A stretch of 64,000 bases of DNA. Origin: Stictocephala bisonia. Taxonomy: Eukaryota; Arthropoda; Insecta; Hemiptera; Membracidae. Each line of letters begins with the position of its first letter. The stretch's first letter is position 1. Where the stretch lies: NCBI GenBank assembly GCA_035578905.1, contig JAQJVL010000285.1:408001-472000 (forward strand), given 5' to 3'. The notes beneath the pieces are model-generated. The model had not been told where the DNA came from. It did no database searches and saw nothing but the letters and a program-made list of their open reading frames with translations. The position numbers were made by a program, and so were the translations under genes. Of this stretch, positions 45,560-57,400 are shown piece by piece.

Positions 45560-46710
45560 AATCATTTCTTACGGGTCGAAAGCAAATGGTAAGCATCACT
45601 CATACTCGGGGCCCATCATCTTGGCTCGATACAAAAGTAGGTGTCCCTCAAGGCTGTATTCTGTCCGCAGTCCTGTTTCTGTTGTACATAAATGATTTAA
45701 ATTACTTAAACAGACAATCAAAATTATGTATGTACGCAGATGATGTATCCATCTTAGTCTGTTTTTTGAGGTGAAACAATCCAACAAGTTATTTCAAACC
45801 TTTCCATCAACTTTAAAAGAATGTAGCAATTGGTTTGGATTAAATGGGCTTCTACTTAATTCTAATAAGACCACCGCCATAAATTTCCAAATATCTAACC
45901 GCAATAAAAACTCAATCAAAGAAATAGATCTTTCATCTACATCAAAAATATTAACCATCTCAGATACTAAATTCCTTGGAGTTTTTATTGATGAAATCTT
46001 ATCATGGGCAACCCATATTAATCAGTTATTAAAAAAAATTAAGCTCTGCTGCATATGCTATAAACCTCTTAAAAGACACGTGCAGTTTGGAAGTTTTGCT
46101 TGATGTCTAAAGGAGATATTACGAGAGTCTAATTAGTTATGGGATAGCTCTTTGGGGAGCTCACTATTATTGGATAAAAACTTTAAGGCACAAAAAAATA
46201 TGATAAGAAGAATTTTAAAATTAGGCTGGTCACAGTCTGTCGAGAAATTTTCCTGCAGAGCAAAATTATTACAGTACCCTCAATTTATATGTTCTCGGTG
46301 CTTTTAATAGTTTTTAGAAATATCAACGTTTTGTCCAAAGTGAGAGAATCTCAAAAAATAACTAGATCGGACAAATTATTATTTTATCTCATTCATAATA
46401 CAACCAAATTTGAAAAGGGGGCTCTTTATAAGGGTATAAAACTTTTTAACAAGTTGCCAAAAGACCTAAAATTGAGTCATAGTGAACACCAATCTAAACG
46501 AAAGCTGAAAGTATTTTTAATAAACAATGAATTTTATTCTGTCAGGGACTTCTTGGAGTTTGGGGTTCGTTAACACTATATTTATTAATTTGGACTTAAT
46601 TTCGTGTTAAGTTAGTTTTAAGATTAACATTGTATAACAAAACATTATATTTGTATCAAATATTTTTGTATGCAAATCAATACGTTAATAAAGAATATGA
46701 ATTTGGAGAG
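45560..46710 (+). pseudogene. Non-LTR retrotransposon ORF2, 3' half of RT to end
   Basis: Frames carry, in order: TKVGVPQGCILSAVLFLLY (RT motif B, 45630-45690), MYADDVSIL (motif C with catalytic DD, 45729-45755), and after a frame change WFGLNGLLLNSNKTTAINF (45830-45890) and KFLGVFIDEILSWATHIN (45970-46023). The C-terminal LFNKLPKDLK then FYSVRDFL (46440-46560) ends in another frame with a stop near 46573. The 3' UTR ends near 46700 at AATAAAG. It is 5' truncated at about 45560 with at least three frameshifts. Same broad family as the 11.3-14.2 kb LINE. Confidence 0.9.
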
Positions 46711-46719
46711 TCATCACCA

Positions 46720-47145
46720 CTGTACATGTGTGTATATTGACCCACCCATACAAGTACATGGTGTTGATCCACCCACCCATACAAGTACATGGTGTTGATC
46801 CACCCACCCATACAAGTACATGGTGTTAATCCAACCACCCATACAAGTACATGGTGTTGTTCCACCCACCCATACAAGTACATGGTGTTGATCGACCCAC
46901 CCGTAGAAATACGTGGTGTTTACCAAACCATCCACCCATACAAGAACATGGTGTTGATCCACCCACCCATACAAGTACATGGTGTTGATCCACCCACCCG
47001 TACAAATACGTGGTGTTTACCCAACCATCCACCCATACAAGTACATGGTGTTGATCCACCCACCCATACAAGTACATGGTGTTGATCCACCTACCCATAC
47101 AAGTACATGGTGTTGATCCACCCACCCATACAAGATACAGTAATG
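46720..47145. repeat. Minisatellite family M, variant of about 31 bp
   Basis: About 13 units of CCCACCCATACAAGTACATG plus GTGTTGATCC. Some units have an inserted TACCAAACCATC or a CGTAGAAATACG variant, showing higher-order substructure. It abuts the 3' end of the LINE (46710) and the SINE tail (47163). Long frames on both strands are the repeat in frame. Confidence 0.95.
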
Positions 47146-47162
47146 ACCATACTAATTTGACT

Positions 47163-47300
47163 GTTAGTTTTTTATCAGTAATATTCACCTTGTCTGTACT
47201 GGTTCTCCCACTTTATCTGTCCGACAAGTTCTTCACATATCAATATCACCTGGTAGAATATATTTAAAAAGGAGATTGGACTCTCTTTAAAATATTATAA
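47163..47300 (+). mobile_element. SINE family T tail
   Basis: TTTTATCAGTAATATTCACC, CTGTACTGGTTC, CTTTATCTGTC and TTGGACTCTC align with 21895-22025 of the complete SINE. The tRNA-like head is missing here but present at 45303, in the same orientation. Confidence 0.8.
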
Positions 47301-48174
47301 AAAATATTATTCTTAGATCTGTGGTTCAATTCATATGCCTGCTTAACACGGTTAAACGTGAAATTAATGAAATTTTATTTTAAATTCATGTTCAATTTGT
47401 ATTTTAACCACAAATCTACGAATAATCTCCCACTGATGATTTGTGAACATTTCAAAGTGTGTTAGTGTCTGTATTATTATTTGAAGCGTTTGATTTTAGT
47501 TATTTTATACCTACTTAAAATGATTTTGTATTACATATTTTTAAATTGTAACGATATTTTCCTGCCATAGGATAGGAATATTTATTCGCTAGACGCTAAT
47601 TGCTTGTAATAAAATAAGTCAATGTCTGTAACATATTTCCTATCTTAAGACTACAGCACTGATAACAAATACAAGACTACTAACTAATTAACTGTCTATT
47701 TGTAAATGTTCAGAATACAGAATAGCTCATAAGTAGGCTTAATTGCTCTTACAAGCTACTGCAAAAAGTACAATAATAAAGTAAACAGAATATTTATAGA
47801 AAGAATATATGTGAATTAAGTCAAAATAAACAAAGATGTATAGTTACCTACTAATCTATTCTTAATTCCAAAACAAATCAATGTATAATTCTAACTCTCA
47901 GTATTCATATTTTGGAAAATAATTTTTATGTACATACACAAAGAAGAAAGAACAAGAGGTACTTGGATAAATAAGACAATGTCCCAATGAATTTAGCATT
48001 ATTGTTGATGCATGACACATTTTCTATTTACGAGTTTTTAGAAAAGGGTTGTAGGAGCCTATACTGCTATAATATAATTGGATATACATTTTACTAACGA
48101 ACTATGAAACAAATATACTATAGAAAATATAACACAAACGAGGTCATCAATGCAAACATATGGAATTGCTTAGC
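47301..48174. other. AT-rich stretch, nothing recognised
   Basis: No gene or repeat copy. Confidence 0.45.
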
Positions 48175-48885
48175 TCTGACAAGCGAAGAGTCAAAGCACG
48201 TGTGGAATGTGAGAGTGTCTGACAAGCGAAGAGTCAAAGCACGTGAGGAGTGCGAGAGTGTCTGACAAGCGAAGAGTCAAAGCACGTGGTGAGTACGAGA
48301 GTCAAAGCAAGTGGGAAGTGCGAGCTCTGACAAGCGAAGAGCCGAAGCACGTCTGGAGTGCGAGAGTGTCTGAGAAGCGAAGAGTCAAAGCACGTGGTGA
48401 GTACGAGAGTCAAAGCAAGTGGGGAGTGTGAACATGTTTGACAAGAGAAGAGTCAAAGCACGTGGGGAGTGCGAGAGTGTCTGACAAGACAAGAGTCAAC
48501 GCACGTGAGGAGTGTGAGAGTGTCTGACAAGAAAAGGGTAGCTTTTTTGTGAATCTTTTCTTTTGTGAATCCCTCTGGTCTGAGGAAGGTGGTGTTTGAC
48601 AAGAGAAGATTTAAAGCACGTCCCCACATCTGAGAAGATACGTTGTATGAGAAGAGTCAGACACTTTCACACTCCCCAGTGTGAGAGTGTCTGATAAGAG
48701 CACGTAGGAGTGCGAGAGTGTCTGACAAGATAAGAGTCAAAGACCGCGTGGAGTGCGAGAGTGTCTTGACAAGAGAAGAGTCAAAGCAAGGGACTGCGAG
48801 AGTGTCTGACAAGAGAAGAGTCAAATCAAGGGAGTGCGAGAGTGTGTGACAAGAGAAGAGTCAAAGCAAGGGAGTGCGAGAGGGA
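48175..48885. repeat. Degenerate tandem repeat of about 43 bp with CACGTG cores
   Basis: Units contain TCTGACAAGCGAAGAGTCAA then AGCACGTGxGGAGTGCGAGA. About fifteen units are recognisable, with internal partial duplications and, near 48545-48600, an inserted family G word (GAATCCCTCTGGTCTGAGG). Six units keep a perfect CACGTG. The 62-codon frame is repeat-derived. Confidence 0.92.
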
Positions 48886-48889
48886 ACTG

Positions 48890-49290
48890 TAGAGTGTTAC
48901 GCGACATTACCACCCGGAAGCAATAAGTCACACCACAGTTGTAAAACCAAAAGCAGACGATAAATAAAGCCGAGATAAGGATGTAAATTGGCAAGTTGGC
49001 GGTAAGTCATCGCTACCGCATTGTGTGCTAATGTCGCCGAGCCTGGACCACTCATTTGTTATGTTCACTTTATAATTCACTACAGCCATTTAAATAAACC
49101 CGCCGAATTCACCACACAATACATTCTTTCCGTCGGGACTGCTTATTTACACATTTTTAACGACCTCGGGTTTTTTTTAAATTATATTGTCGTCTACGGC
49201 TGCGACCTTTTCAGCGATTTGCAAAAAGCGGCCTACCTTGAAGAATGTGTGCTCCATTATTTGTGAGTAATAATGATTTATGGGACAGTG
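48890..49290. promoter_or_regulatory. Candidate conserved noncoding block
   Basis: Complex single-copy sequence with several TTTAT/AATAAA-type words and ATTACCACCCGG and TAAATAAACCC. One frame, 49021-49266 (+, 81 codons), is open across the most complex part. It has no known domain, and the composition (hydrophobic and aromatic mix) is not diagnostic. An exon cannot be excluded. Confidence 0.3.
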
Positions 49291-49384
49291 GTTTGCCATA
49301 TTTGAGAGTGGAGTACTGAAAAATATAAAGCCGTGTAAGAAAGGAGCTCAAAGTAAATTCTTATGTACGCAATAATTCACTGCA

Positions 49385-49674
49385 ACTAACTTTTTTGTTT
49401 TCAATAGTTCAATATCGCTTGATAAATATTATATTGCTCTAAAAACCGTTCCCCAATCATTTTTACGTCCACTGTGGTATTTCTTATCCGCTAGGAATCC
49501 AATATCGCTGGCGTTATCTTATCGCTTTACAAGAACTTACACACGGAGAAAGCATTCGGCGGTAAGTCAATCATTGGACTTATCAGATTGTAATCAACTT
49601 TAATAACTACCTAACCTAATCTAACCGTAATTGCGATAAAAAAAGTGGTGGTAGAGAATTAACGGAAAAGGTCC
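49385..49674. mobile_element. MITE family F, copy 2
   Basis: The body is the same as 8377-8728 (TTGATAAATATTATATTGCT, TTTTTACGTCCACTGTGG, TATCCGCTAGGAATCC, GCATTCGGCGGTAAGTCAAT). The right end is GTGGTGGTAGAGAATTAACG..GAAAAG. The left terminal 30 bp are decayed. Confidence 0.85.
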
Positions 49675-50050
49675 GCAACGGCAATGTAAAAACAAATAAA
49701 GTCTTATTTTCGTTTTGAAGTATTTGAACTCAACAAATATTGGAACGCCAACAATCTCATTATGTACACAGATTAACGTATAGTGAAGGTGATATGAGGA
49801 AAATTCTCGCATATAAACCAACACCAGGTAGATAAAAGTTATAACTCTACTTGGCAGAAGGTAAGATTAAACGGAGTAAATTAAATCGTTATTTTAAGCT
49901 AGGCTACCATGAGTTTGAGACGTATTTGTATGTATACATCTAGTGTCAGATTATATTAATATTTTTGTTTTGTATGAATTAAGTTGTATAAATAACTTTT
50001 AAGACAGTTCATTAAAGCTCCATCTTAATGTTGTCAATGAATCTGTTTTG

Positions 50051-51304
50051 AACCCACAGTGGATGTAAAAATTACGGTGTGCGCCTATTTGCAGTCTGCC
50101 CACTTGCGGCAAACAGGATTTTTCTGACATTTGCGGCACGTATTGACCTTACCCCCTAATTATTAGTTAATTTATGGCTTTGGGATCAGGAGGAAAATGG
50201 ACGGTCTGCCACTTGCGGCACAGACAAAATTGTTCTGGTTATACTTAAAATAATAACTTGGTGTACTCTGTAGCATTAACAAATGGACTTTAAATAATTT
50301 AAATGTGGGATAAACTTATAGTCAGTAATGTTTATATTGTACTACATCCAAAAAATTTAATATTACATTTTAATGGTTTAGTTAAAAATATATTCTTGGT
50401 ATTTTCAAGACTACCCCTTGTAATAACAAGTACCATTTTGTGCATTGTCGGGATAAGTTAAGGAATGCTGTCCAGCCATATCTGTATCTTAACGAGTATT
50501 TGAGAGACACCAAAATAAAATGAGAGTACAGTACTTCTTAGTACTTCATTAAGAAAAATTATCATTGGGTTAAACCCATGAAAAAGAAATGCGGCTTTGG
50601 CCTGCGCATTTTTCGGATCACCTTAAAGATGTAGGAATTAAAAAAAATAATTAGCGTTATGTTTCCAGGAAGACAACAGTAAAGAGTCGAACGCTTAACG
50701 TTCATAGATTTAAATTATATTTTAACAAATTAACAACTTCAAGTGAATTAATAAAAAAGGAAACGGTAAAAATGCATTTATTAAACAATAAAATATAGCC
50801 TATTATAAATATGTATGTTATAAATAAAATTATTATGGGCTATGCACCTTCATTATTTGTATTATTAGATGGAAGCTATCTTTAAAAGAGAATTTTTTTT
50901 GCTTATTATATCGTAACGTAAGAAAGCGTTTCAAGACGAGTGTTATATTTGTCACGATAAATGTATTTTGTATGTATGCTTGTGGTAGCTGTAAGGTTTA
51001 CTAATAATATTGTTATCTACTGCCAAGGAAGAGTTGAATGTAATTATTAGGCAAATCTTTAGGGGGTGGCAAGTGGCATATCCCTTAAAAATGACAGCTT
51101 TCAACCTTTACCAATGCAACAATAAACTTGGTTTAATTTATTAGGGGTGCCGCAAGTGGAAGGGTACCGCAAGTGGGCGAGCCGCAAATAGCATGGAACC
51201 AAAAATGATTGGGGAGCAGTTTTCAGAGCAATATAATATTTATCAAGCGGCAGTGAATTATCGAAAACAAAAAAGTTACTTGCATTTAATTAACGCAAGA
51301 GATC
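50051..51304. mobile_element. MITE family F fragment (minus) split by an insertion
   Basis: 50051-50074 and 51201-51304 are the two halves of one family F copy on the minus strand (CACAGTGGATGTAAAAATTA / AAAAATGATTGGGGAGCAG, then AGCAATATAATATTTATCAA and GCAGTGAATTA). Between them lies the hAT-like element below. The part of the MITE left of 50051 is not recognised. Confidence 0.8.
50075..51200. mobile_element. hAT-like non-autonomous element nested in a MITE
   Basis: The left end (CTATTTGCAGTCTGCCCACT..TGCGG) and right end (CCGCAAGTGGGCGAGCCGCA..AATAG) are mirror images. Flanking octamers AAAAATTA (50067-50074) and AAAAATGA (51201-51208) match at seven of eight positions. Removing one copy restores the family F sequence. 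The subterminal regions repeat CCACTTGCGGC or its complement about seven times (50099, 50208, 51065, 51150, 51167 and variants), as transposase-binding subterminal repeats do in hAT elements. The core is AT-rich without a transposase. Confidence 0.88.
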
Positions 51305-51708
51305 CGCTGTTGCTTTTTATATGACACTCAAAATATCACAAAAATACAATTTTGTTTTTTAACCAGCTTAATACGTGTATCTCTCCAATATAATGAACTT
51401 TATGTAGGCAGAGTAGAGAGAAAATTATTTATTAAGAATAATAAATTGACAACTAACTCTCATTTGAGGTGGCCATAAAGATCCAGTAAACAATTTTTTA
51501 GATTTGTTTTATAAAATAATGGTGGTTCAAAATATATGTAGAGTCTTTTATGATTCCGATCAGTATTTATGTGTATATTATTTGTTATGTTGTAATTTTT
51601 CAAGAATGATATTGTTCCTCTACTTCCTTAATTTAATGTAAATCTATTTCTTAGATAGATTTAAAAAACTCAATTTATCAATAACCTTTAAGATTGTTTT
51701 TGAAATTT
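51305..51708. other. AT-rich stretch, nothing recognised
   Basis: No gene or repeat copy seen. Confidence 0.45.
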
Positions 51709-52915
51709 GTTAAAGATGGAGGATCAGATGAGGGAGACAAAGGTAGTTGGACATTTGCCATCATTACGTGAAAATTACCAATCACGACGTTTCGATTTGG
51801 TAAAACCCAAACCTTTTTCAAGTGCTTAAAAACTAAATTACATCTACACAAACATGTTATAAAACTACGTTCTTAAACTAATAAACTTATCTACTTTAAT
51901 AATTATCTACATTTTAACCTAGATCCTAGAATGAGGTACAACAAAATGAACTTCTGCTAAATATAAAAATGTTAACAGGGTTAAATTAATATAACCAATT
52001 AGGCGCTGTCAATGTCACGATATCAACGAAAAAATGTTAAAACACAATTAAATTAATATTCAAATCAGGCTGAAATAAGATTACATTAACTAATCAAAAA
52101 TAAAATAAATATATGGTACCTGAAAAACACTTATTAATTTAAAATAACATTCAACATGCACAAAAATTATATATATGACTCGGAAGGACTAAGACTACTA
52201 TTACAAATACATTTTACTATTACAATTACATTTTAACCTGGAAAGACAATAATTATTAGGAATAAAACAATACAATAATCAAATATTACAAAAATGATGA
52301 AGTCTTACGACCCACAGTGACGATGGCGTCTAGACGTCCCAGGCACGAAGTGAGGATGATTCAATCCAAATGCAGTGTCTATGAAGTTCCCTCCAAGGTG
52401 ATAAAACACGGGAACAAGACAAACATACACACTACACTTCACAACAACCATACACAGACTGACGAGGTCAGGGACTTACGCTCCGAGATCGCCAAAAATG
52501 CGGTGACTCAGGTACGGGGGACGGGGACGGGGACTCATGGGGTGTTTAATTGTTGTAGGTGCAGGTGGTGTAGGATTCTGGTTAGGTGATGTCATGAGTA
52601 TACTGAACTTTTTATCAAGTGTGTTTTTAAGTAAAGGAACCCACATGGGTCTAACTTCTATGCTACTTTGACTGATTACTTGTTCATTATTTATTTTCAT
52701 AAAGCACTTTCGATGAATTTACGTTTTAAAAAATGTGGTTCCCTGTGAAGTATTTTAATGTTACGTGAAACTTTTTTGTTGTTTACGTGTTTACAACGTG
52801 TTTACATGTTTACGTGAAAATTTACCAAATCGAAACGTCGTGATTGGTAATTTTCACGTAATGATGGCAAATGTCCAACTACCTTTATCTCCCTCAGCCT
52901 TTAAGACTTCTACTA
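51709..52915. mobile_element. Element with inverted ends of about 80 bp
   Basis: 51740-51815 (GGTAGTTGGACATTTGCCAT, CATTACGTGAAAATTACCAA, TCACGACGTTTCGATTTGG) is the near-perfect reverse complement of 52818-52895. The outer 20-30 bp match less well. The interior is AT-rich on the left and complex at 52310-52680. There, two overlapping frames (52317-52589 plus; 52476-52700 minus, Pro-rich) have no known domain, although the plus frame contains a TDEVRDLRSEIAK stretch that looks protein-like. No target duplication is clear. Confidence 0.8.
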
Positions 52916-53594
52916 CTTTTTCCAACAGTTTACACCCAATATTGAAAGTTAAGATGAATTGTTGAATTGAAAATAGGCGAATTTGTAGATATTCTAAAAG
53001 TTTGTAATAAGGGTACAATCGTGTATGGATGAGAAGAGTTAATACAGGGCGGAAAAAAATATGGAAACGCTTTCACAGCAACGTTATTTTGTTCATAGAT
53101 ACGAGTAGTTTGATAATTTAAGTTTTTTAATAATTGTGTTTCATAAAGTATTATTTTTATCAGAATAATTTACTTGAAACCGTTAAAAAATATTGTTCAG
53201 ATTAATTACTTTAAAATTCAAATGACTACTCTAGAAAGGATAAACGTTTTGAAGTCCGGTTTGCGGCAATTAATTTCTCCTGAATAGACCTTTCATTTGA
53301 TACCCAACTCGACCTAGGCTTACATTGAAGAACTTCGTTCAACTCCTCGAGGGCCGTCCCTCTAAAAAGTTGAAATGTCGCTAATGGCGTCAAAAAGTAT
53401 GTTCTTTGTAACCATGATGATTTACAAGATTTCACTTTTACAAGTGAAGTCACACCAAAGTTAAGAAAGCGTTTCCGTATTTTTTCACCCTGTATACTTT
53501 TAAACAAAAATGTAAGGGCCGAGACAAATTTATGAATGAGCAGATCAGTTGTGATTTTGAAATAGTCTTTCCTAATATATTTTCAGCAAATAAA
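52916..53594. other. No gene called
   Basis: The minus-strand frames 53226-53507 and 53450-53638 lack motifs. 53050-53070 and 53465-53490 both contain a GAAACGC/AAGCGTTTCCRTATTTTTT-like mirrored word (GGAAACGCTTTC / GAAAGCGTTTCC), so 53040-53500 could be a 450-bp element with short inverted ends. Confidence 0.4.
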
Positions 53595-53772
53595 AGAGCA
53601 GAAGTAACAGCCAATAGAATTTGCCAATAATACTTCAATAGTCACACTCCATTTTTTATGAACCCCTCTGATCTGAGGACGGTAAACGTGTTTTGCTGAA
53701 ATCTATCACCATAGTATTTGTGCATTTTGTACTTTTATTGTTGAATATTTGTGTTGTGGACGTTCAATTATA
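53595..53772 (+). repeat. Dispersed repeat family G, copy 2
   Basis: Collinear with 43918-44168: GCAGAAGTAACAGCCAATAG, GAACCCCTCTGATCTGAGG, CTGAAATCTATCACCATA, TTTGTGCATTTTG and TTTGTGTTGTGGACGTT. Confidence 0.8.
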
Positions 53773-53929
53773 TTATAAATACAATTTGTAAGTTACGAGA
53801 CTGGAATTAGTTTCTTAAAATAACTCAGCCTTATATATTATTCCAATTACTCTCGTTGCACTCAAGAGAGTTTATAATAAATATTTACTCTTTTTAAGAG
53901 AATCACAAACTTTCCTTCCTATCGCTGAG

Positions 53930-54299
53930 AAAACAGTGCCCAAACCAGACGTCGAAGAGGTGCGGAGAAAGCTGTTGGATTACAGTGCGAAAGTAGCCTG
54001 GCAGAGTGATGGATGGTGTCGTGACATTGGTAAATCATCACGAAAGAGAAAAGGGGACGGAATAATGCTGTGGGTATACCACGGGGTCGGACAGTATCTG
54101 CCTCCAGCTGACCAGCAATTAGGAGCTGTGAGTTTTAACTGATCTAAATTTGCAACTCAAATCAGCTGACTGCTTCTTTCCTCATCAATTTCCTCGCCTT
54201 GTTACCAGCCGCCCAGACTGTGATAATTACAGCTGTTGGCCATCTGTGTACGTCCACAGAGAAAAAGATATAGAGTTTGCTTTCTTAATGCCACGTCAA
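53930..54299. other. Complex single-copy block
   Basis: GC-richer with a 68-codon GTG-initiated frame (53936-54142, +) rich in charged residues and without a recognised domain. The downstream GATAATTACAGCTG and CAGCTGAC words would suit a regulatory element. An old repeat or an exon is also possible. Confidence 0.3.
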
Positions 54300-54475
54300 A
54301 CGGTGGCAGTTATTAGTAGATTACAACTGATGTAAATCTTTATACACTTGTAGTAATAGCTAACTACTACGTTAATCTTCTAGGACCCTGAGGTAGCAAA
54401 AGCGGGGCTGACAAGATGCTGGCCCTGTCATTGCACGGTAAAGTGAAGTAATTCCTGCTTTTAGTAACTTTAGAT
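54300..54475 (-). repeat. Dispersed repeat family D, copy 4 (minus)
   Basis: The minus strand reads GACAGGGCCAGCATCTTGTC, then TAGTTAGC..TACTACAAGTGTATA in the family D order. Confidence 0.65.
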
Positions 54476-57400
54476 TCACTACAGGTGTGTTGCCCATTGT
54501 TATACTTCTACCAAGAACATACACGGATTTTGTTTAGTAATTACAGACAAAATATATTAATAATAGTTAACAAAACGAACATTAACATTACACCAATAGT
54601 TACCAACTTTCACAGACTAAAACTTAAACCAATCTCTAAAAAGAATATTAATAATTTTTATATAAAGAACTCACAGAGGAAAAGTTTCTGTATAAATAGT
54701 CCTCTGGAATATTTAAAGAAGAGTTCGTAAACGCTATGTATATGTAAGATAAATCCATACACTTGGATGTGTATTTGCAGGATAAGTCCTAGATAAAAAA
54801 ATGCTACTTACTAGCCACTAGTCTGTCTGTATGCCTACCCAAGCCTTTATTTTTTGAATTCTTCATTACTACATCCAAAGCTTCATGGGCCCCTACTCAC
54901 TACCATACATATTATAACGTAACCAGTGGTGTACGTTTTTATAATATTTTTTAGAAGAAAACAAAATCAAAGTGGAGCAACACCTAACAAAAACTGATAT
55001 CATCAATTTTTCAAAGTGAAAATAGTTGTTTCATCCTTACGGATAGTTGGATACTAACAATATTTTGTTAGTAATAGTTGTTTCGTGATTATAGAGAGCA
55101 ACCCTTTCTTCATTACTTTAACTATTCGTATGCCTACCTGTTTATATGTATCTACCTGTTCATTTATTCATTAAATGAAAATAATGACAATGCAAGTTTG
55201 ATGTTGTCTCAACTACGTTTTATCTTTGGGTCAGCCCTCCCCCCCCCCCCCCAATACTAAACCTGTGTTAACGTATGTACGTAAGTAACCTTACATTACT
55301 TCACCTAAACCTAACTTTATCGCTACTAATGGTAGTGTGTCAGTTACAAGATATCGTGCACACTTCTGGCATATATATCTAGTTTCAAGACAATAGTAAG
55401 TACGACCACGGTACAAGTGTCAAGTACCGTGTAACAAGGCGTTGGTTCAGATCGATAGCTATAAAGTGTTCAGAAAGTACGTAATGTCTAAGTACGGACA
55501 TTGTTTGTTTGACACAGACCGAGGACTCGTCTCTAAACATTACAACACGTGGTGCAGATGCACTAATTGTTTGGTCACCTGTGTAAACTCAAGCGATTGT
55601 TCCCTTTTGCAGGTACCTCCCAAACAATGAACAGTGCTCAGTGGCCAGATGTGTAAAGGTGACGCAACTGGGTGTGATCTGCTTGCCTCTGTCACAACAA
55701 TGGATTGCTTCATTAGGAGCACAGTGTTGCTGTAACCGAAGTTGAACCAGTTTAACATCTATCATACAAAGTTATCTTAGTTTAACATCTATCATATCGC
55801 AAAGTATATAGCAAACACGCGATTGATCAACAAAATCAGAAGAACAGTAAAGGATACTCAGTAAAAAACAGTATTTATGACATGTTCAAAAGGCACATGC
55901 AGTATCGACATTGCAACAGATTACCGAAATATTTCAAACTTAAGTAACCCTCCTTTCGTTTTTAGACACAAATCATCGTATATTTCACTACCGTAAATCG
56001 TGTTATTCGTTTGGGGTGAGATGAACATCTGAACAGACTAATATAGTTTTAATTTAAATATTGAAAATATAGTGTAGTTAATTTTCTATCCGGCAAATGT
56101 TTACATAAATGTTTAACAAATATAAACAGATTCAGTTTAAAAATAAAAAACATTTCTTAGTCAAATAAAATATTTTAGGTTGATTGTATAAAATTTATAT
56201 ATTTAATTTTAAAATTTTGTTTTGTAAAGCTTAACCGCCGTTTTCAAGATGAACTCACCCCAAGGTTGGTTAAAATTGACATATTCAGTGAGCAATAAGT
56301 ACAAAAAAAAAGCGTAAGAAATTAAAAAAATCACTTTACATATTTATAAGATATAGGCGAATAAATATTTGCATAAAAAATACATAATTAAAATTTTCAA
56401 GATTTTTCGCTTCACCACCTTCATGCGAGCTTAACCTTAGATCCGGACTCTGAATTAGCGCGCGTCATAAGCCTTTTTTGTTAATTGTAAAACATTTTAC
56501 ATATATTCGTGTATTATAAAATTGCATACAATATTTTCCTCGTGAAACCTACTTTCACATAAGGGTATTAGAAGTGGGTTAACTAGATTGTAATAAAATA
56601 TTGAGAGGATTGAACAAATTACTAACGATGCATATCGTTTTTGTTACTAGCAACCCTTGTGGCAAGTAGAGATAATATTTGTAAATAATTTCACAAAGCT
56701 AAAATGTGCCAAATAGGTTGAAAACTACCAATCACTAATAAATTTATCAATAAAATAATAAACTCCTTAATATAAATAGTTTTATTTGTAAAAAAGAAAA
56801 TTTGAAAATTGTAAAGTGTTAAAGTTACTTTGCTTTCGATTACGTAGAAGTAAAAGTAATAAAATAAGCAAAATATACTCGTTTTGTAGGGATTTATATT
56901 TAATATCGAATACATAATATGATTGTACTATGAAATTTGTATAAATAATGTTTTATAAGAAATAAAAAATGACCAATAGGATGTCATTCTACCAATTGTA
57001 GAACGGTGGCTGGAGTTTTATTGCACACTTGTGTTCTGTGTCTATATTTTCCTTACGATCTATTTATTACTGAAGATAATTTTATAAAACCTCCCTGATA
57101 TGTGTAGATAAAAGCGTCCTGCGTCAAATGGTACCAGTTAAATTGCACGATGTTGTTTCGAAAAAATGTTACATTACCTCAAAAGTCTAATACACGAAAC
57201 GTGTTGGTCGCGGATCTAGGGTTAGAAGTGTTTATCGATTTGGTGAGAAATGCTTTTTTACTAATTATAAATCCAAAAACGAAGTCAATCGGACAATGTT
57301 GTCGGATACATTTTGACACATATTTCTTCTTCTTCCCTCAGGTGGTGGGGAGGGGATTTGTAGCGATCGACAGGTTACAGTTCGGGGACCCTAAAATCAG

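Noticed and set aside
46826..47188. Overlapping long frames on both strands with YLYGWVDQHHV- or THTSTWC-like repeats
   Set aside because: Minisatellite translation artefact; frames on both strands exist because the units lack stops.
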